Source: Epichloe hybrida (taxonomy: Eukaryota > Ascomycota > Sordariomycetes > Hypocreales > Clavicipitaceae). Taken from it: DNA of 64,000 bases. The notes under the pieces are model-generated. The model did no database searches. It saw only the letters and a program-made list of their open reading frames with translations, and had not been told where the DNA came from. Positions 61,601 through 64,000 of the stretch are shown piece by piece. The position numbers were made by a program, and so were the translations under genes. The stretch lies in contig JAFEKR010000012.1 of NCBI GenBank assembly GCA_019022495.1, positions 1,178,001-1,242,000 on the forward strand. Reading direction: 5' to 3'. Position 1 is the stretch's first letter, and each line of letters begins with the position of its first letter.

Positions 61601-63080
61601 ATTATATAGTATTAAGTAATATATAAGTTTATAGCTTAGAGAAAAAAATTATTATGCTTATAAATTAGGAAAATAACGCATAAAGGTTATGTATTTAATT
61701 CCTAGTTATATAAAATTTTTATAGCTTTATATGTGTAAAAGGAAGCTAAATTATAATTAATCTAATCTTAACTTATATAGTATTATTAGTTTTTAGGAAA
61801 GGAAAAAGGTCCTTATATTACCCTATAAGTTAAGTAATTTACTTTAATAAGATATTAGGAAAAGATATATGATTATATATAAGACTATAATAGTTAGATA
61901 AAAGGGAAAAATAAAAGAAAGGTAAGGGCGTGATTATAAGCGCTAGGCTTATAACCTATAAAATAATGCAAATAGAGGCAAAGAGAGAGCAAAAGAGAAG
62001 ATAATGTAGAATTACTATCTAGGAATTCGTAATCTAGAAGAGAAAAGGGAAGCTTATAAGCTTTAAATCTATAAGTAATAAATCTAGGTCTTTAAACAAA
62101 GCCTGCGATAAACCGCGATATTAAACGCAATACGGGAAGCTACATTGTTAAACGAAGAGGGGATAATAAGAGTAATGCCTGATATCTGAGGCTACGATGT
62201 GAGGCTGTGAATATCCTCAACAAATAACACATGATACATATTCTAGGTAGCGAGAGGAGATGTGAACGGCACAATTTTCGACCATCTCGCGGCATCAAAG
62301 TCTCTGTTGACGAGCTTGCTCAGTGGACATGGAACTAATGTCTCGGATGATCTACTAGAGTTTCTAGTCGAGTACTACATGCACATGGTGGCTTCAAGCA
62401 TGATATCGAAGGACCCAAGGGGCACTGCGCAGGCCGCTCCTAGCCCTGCCATCCAAGACGCCGGGAAACGTTTATTAGCAAAGAATTACATGGGCCAGCT
62501 TTGTGGCTGCTGGCTCGAGATACTGACGTTAATACCACAAGTATTCCAACTAGGTCAGAGCATCTTACAGACAGGTGATCAACCTGGATTGTCCACGTCA
62601 CCCGACGACATGATTGCGTTCGGCTTGCTGCAGTCGCAAATACTCGATTTCATCCCTTCCGTAATGGCCAGCCCCAATAGTCGACTTGCGGGCTTGGTGT
62701 TCAAACAAGCTGCTCTGCTTTACTTGTGGAGCATATTTGGCACACCGCAACAAAACGCACAAACGTCCATGCATGGACATCTCATGAACAGTGCGGTCAT
62801 GGAGGCGGTATCGTTCTTGGACCGACTGCCAGCTTCGGAGCGCGTGAACACGAGCCTCTGCTGGCCCCTGATGGTCATCGGGTGTTGCACAACGGACCCA
62901 GACGTCCAGCATACACTGAGGTTGAGGTTGCAGGCCATGATTGAGATGATAGGCCTCGGTAACATGCACCAGACACTGACACTCTTGCAGCATGTTTGGG
63001 AGCAACCACCCGAGAACGTTAGTCCCTGGACACTTCGAAGCGTCATGCAGCAATGCGAGATCTGGATATCGTTTGCTTGA
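46653..63080 (+). CDS. Zn2Cys6 transcription factor interrupted by a 14.5-kb retroelement in its intron
   Basis: Exon 1 is 46653-47612 (320 codons) and exon 2 is 62247-63080 (277 codons plus stop); the joined product is 597 aa. The zinc cluster has Cys at residues 17, 20, 27, 34, 37 and 44 (C-x2-C-x6-C-x6-C-x2-C-x6-C). A Ser/Gln/His tract made by a tandem CACTCGCAG repeat follows, then the fungal-specific domain of the ACR-2/Fungal_trans_2 type. The junction LILCLTE / VARGDVNGTIFDHL is exactly the conserved block of that family, with donor GTGGGT at 47613 and acceptor TAG at 62244-62246. Removing copia C and one AATAA copy leaves a 104-nt intron. Both exons are open and free of RIP changes. 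If the intron is not removed, translation stops at 47750 inside the LTR, giving a 365-aa protein with the DNA-binding domain only. Whether it is expressed is unknown. Confidence 0.82.
47698..47963 (-). repeat. Copia C left LTR
   Basis: 266 bp, TG...CA ends. The first ~50 bp, next to exon 1, are unmutated (TGTGGAATGATGCAGACGG); mutation density rises inward. Confidence 0.93.
47964..50258 (-). pseudogene. Copia C reverse transcriptase/RNase H and part of polymerase, RIP-mutated
   Basis: Matches 25232-26744 plus 39984-40770 of copia A without the gypsy B insertion, so it serves as the empty-site reference. Stops in all frames. Confidence 0.7.
50259..50475 (+). repeat. Gypsy D left LTR
   Basis: 217 bp; pairs with 58639-58855. 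Contains TATATAAG at about 50347, a possible TATA element, preserved in both copies. Confidence 0.9.
53009..53038 (+). pseudogene. Gypsy D reverse transcriptase active-site box
   Basis: Reads IVYLDNILVY, the gypsy YLDDILV box with the second catalytic Asp changed to Asn, consistent with RIP (G-to-A). Confidence 0.8.
55821..57322. mobile_element. hAT-like non-autonomous element E, 1502 bp, in gypsy D
   Basis: Termini CAGAGCTTTGCACTACACTA and the complement of CAGAGCTTTACATGTAGTG, flanked by a perfect 8-bp duplication TAGGTAGT (55813-55820 and 57323-57330). Same family as the 409-bp MITE at 33989. Long subterminal arrays of CACTA/GTAGT motifs lie at both ends. The middle holds a tandem array. 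No transposase was recognised. Confidence 0.88.
56060..56560. repeat. Tandem array of about 100-bp units, five copies, in element E
   Basis: The block TAAGTAAAAATCATATATNTAAGTAAGAAAGCTATAAAG recurs near 56064, 56163, 56263, 56361 and 56461 (N marks the variable base), each followed by an A/T-rich spacer that ends ACCCACTTT or a mutated form. Just before it, AGCTTATAAT repeats about four times (55992-56031). Confidence 0.8.
58639..58855 (+). repeat. Gypsy D right LTR
   Basis: 217 bp. The last ~40 bp keep CGCCCTATCGCAGTCGCC, where the left copy has CACCCTATTATAGTTACT, showing C-to-T and G-to-A changes in the left copy. Confidence 0.9.
58861..61956 (-). pseudogene. Copia C integrase/capsid region, RIP-mutated
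   Basis: Aligns with 40770-43950 and 46121-46198 of copia A, without insertion F and with two instead of thirteen copies of the 15-bp repeat (61427-61468). Initiator-tRNA-type primer site at 61939-61956. No intact frame. Confidence 0.7.
61957..62222 (-). repeat. Copia C right LTR
   Basis: 266 bp. The inner (left) end is strongly mutated (TATAAAATAATGC for TGTGGAATGATGC), while the outer ~80 bp next to exon 2 are nearly unmutated. Confidence 0.93.
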
Positions 63081-63599
63081 GTGAAGGCTGAATCATCATC
63101 AACCCATCCTGCGACAACCGGCCACGAACAACGGCATCGGTGCGGTTGGCAAGTGACTTTCCTTGCACAAACGAGCACGCCGTTGTGCGAACGACCCGCT
63201 CGAGCTATGCCATCCTCGAGGATTTTGTCATGAAAATATACACGCAGCCCATTGCTGCGCGCAAGTCGCTCAACGGACACTGAGCCATGTGCGACATGCT
63301 GACTTTTACGTACAAGTGGACAGCGGGATAATGCATCGAATGACTGCAGCCCTCGATATTTTCGCGTCAACTTCGATTGATGCCAGACCATTGCCCCTCC
63401 TCATTTCCCGACATTGTCACAGATTTTCACAGATTTTCAAGAATCCAAGATGCTGCGCAAAAAGGAGGCTTTTACCGTGGTCACGCCGATGCCCAGCTTC
63501 ATCCCGCGCCAGCTCGCTCTCGATATCCTTCACTCGCATAGCGAAGTCATGACGCTCAATCCAACTCGTCCCCGACCATAAGGCAAAGCATGCTATATT
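63081..63599. other. Intergenic, no gene seen
   Basis: Lies between the converging 3' ends of the split regulator and the Cys-rich gene. Short open frames on both strands have no recognisable domain. Confidence 0.5.
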
Positions 63600-64000
63600 T
63601 CATTTCATCAATCGGCTCTCACCCAATTTGCGGCTTCCTTTTGCTCCTCTGAACGGATAATAAGTCGGTTGAGCCTCTCGTATCGGGCCAATCCTCCCTA
63701 GAAAGTTGGCAGGCGTGTTGCACGGGCAAGGCTTCGTCGAGCCGTCCAGTTCCTCCATCAAACACATGCAGTGGATCATGTTTCTCGCAGCGCCATGCTG
63801 CCTCACGGCTTCGCTGCCGTCACCGTGAGCGCCGCACGCACAGGGCTCCATCTCGCTGCTTTGCACGTCGTCCACGGGACAGAGGCAATGGACTTGAGGC
63901 TTCACGCCTGCCTCATCGCATGGCAGCCGGCCTGAAGCGCATTGACTTGAGACGACACCACTGATACTCTGAATGTCTACTTGTCGAACTTTGTGGGGGG
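63600..64000 (-). CDS. Cys-rich protein, C-terminal part (runs off right edge)
   Basis: One frame stays open on the minus strand from the window edge to a stop at 63600, about 130 residues. It has paired Cys motifs in an imperfect internal repeat: HCLCPVDDVQSSEMEPCACG and then HCMCLMEELDGSTKPCPCN. The spacing HC-x-C...PC-x-C is shared by the two halves, suggesting a disulphide or metal-binding repeat. An upstream CASGRLPC continues the pattern. No family is recognised, and the start lies outside the window or in an upstream exon. The end of the frame (GAKGSRKLGESRLMK) is basic. It is probably a real gene but could be a chance frame. Confidence 0.45.
   Translation of the reverse strand, partial: PHKVRQVDIQSISGVVSSQCASGRLPCDEAGVKPQVHCLCPVDDVQSSEMEPCACGAHGDGSEAVRQHGAARNMIHCMCLMEELDGSTKPCPCNTPANFLGRIGPIREAQPTYYPFRGAKGSRKLGESRLMK

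Larger units (their letters stand above)
47698..62222 (-). mobile_element. Copia C: RIP-mutated Ty1/copia element in the regulator's intron, interrupted by D
   Basis: LTRs at 47698-47963 and 61957-62222 (266 bp each) with a perfect 5-bp duplication AATAA (47693-47697 and 62223-62227). Same family and same (minus) orientation as copia A. The reverse transcriptase box on the minus strand near 49050-49015 reads LLYINNIII, with both catalytic Asp changed. Gypsy D (50259-58855) is nested inside; without it copia C is about 5.9 kb. Heavily RIP-mutated in the interior, much less at the two outer edges. Confidence 0.92.

Noticed and set aside
24957..62227. Centromere
   Set aside because: A long AT-rich RIP-mutated block could be centromeric, but intact regulator exons lie in it and it is fully explained by nested elements; only CENP-A mapping could support it.
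62598..63391. Minus-strand frames opposite regulator exon 2
   Set aside because: Shadow frames; the plus strand carries the conserved domain.

Overview
The window is nuclear DNA from a filamentous ascomycete. The genes carry short GT-AG introns (about 60-160 nt). They include three Zn2Cys6 regulators and fungal polyketide synthase remnants. The long repeats are extremely AT-rich, with CpA/TpG turned into TpA and stop codons in every frame, which is the signature of repeat-induced point mutation (RIP). Sordariomycetes (perhaps Hypocreales) is a guess; no marker gene fixes the species.

Left part, 1-24.9 kb, normal composition. A scrap of a PDR-type ABC transporter (1-300, minus) is followed by an apparently intact five-exon Zn2Cys6 regulator (920-3332, plus). 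Next come two His-rich hydrophilic proteins of one type (4203-4946 minus; 5985-6437 plus) and a second five-exon Zn2Cys6 regulator (6978-9334, minus). From 9.7 to 17.9 kb lies a decayed secondary-metabolite cluster. It holds a non-reducing PKS with SAT, KS, AT/PT scraps and a reductive-release domain (9725-13329, minus), a divergent highly reducing PKS (14004-15975, plus) and a DHA1-type MFS exporter (16206-17930, plus), broken by frameshifts and deletions. Intact genes resume with a secreted GH43 glycosidase (18586-20366), a short-chain dehydrogenase with a probable GC-AG intron (20995-21958) and a small secreted repeat protein (23274-24036).

Right part, 24.9-62.2 kb, is two RIP-mutated Ty1/copia elements of one family, each with other elements inside it. 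Copia A (24962-46471, 5-bp duplication AGGAG) contains a Ty3/gypsy element B (26750-39978) and an unclassified insertion F with a 15-bp duplication (43951-46105). B in turn holds a hAT-like MITE (33989-34397, 8-bp duplication) and a GC-normal island packed with perfect hairpins (30002-30744). Copia C (47698-62222, duplication AATAA) contains a gypsy element D (50259-58855, duplication AGTAA), which contains a 1.5-kb hAT-like element E (55821-57322, 8-bp duplication).

Between and across these elements lies a third Zn2Cys6 regulator. Exon 1 is 46653-47612 and exon 2 is 62247-63080. Copia C sits inside the intron between them, so a 104-nt intron has become about 14.6 kb while both exons stay open and un-mutated. 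Copia A ends 181 bp upstream of its start codon. The right edge holds the end of a Cys-rich protein gene (63600-64000, minus).

The most interesting items are the regulator with a giant transposon-filled intron, the hairpin island inside RIP-mutated DNA, the exactly datable nesting order, and the decayed two-PKS cluster flanked by intact regulators.
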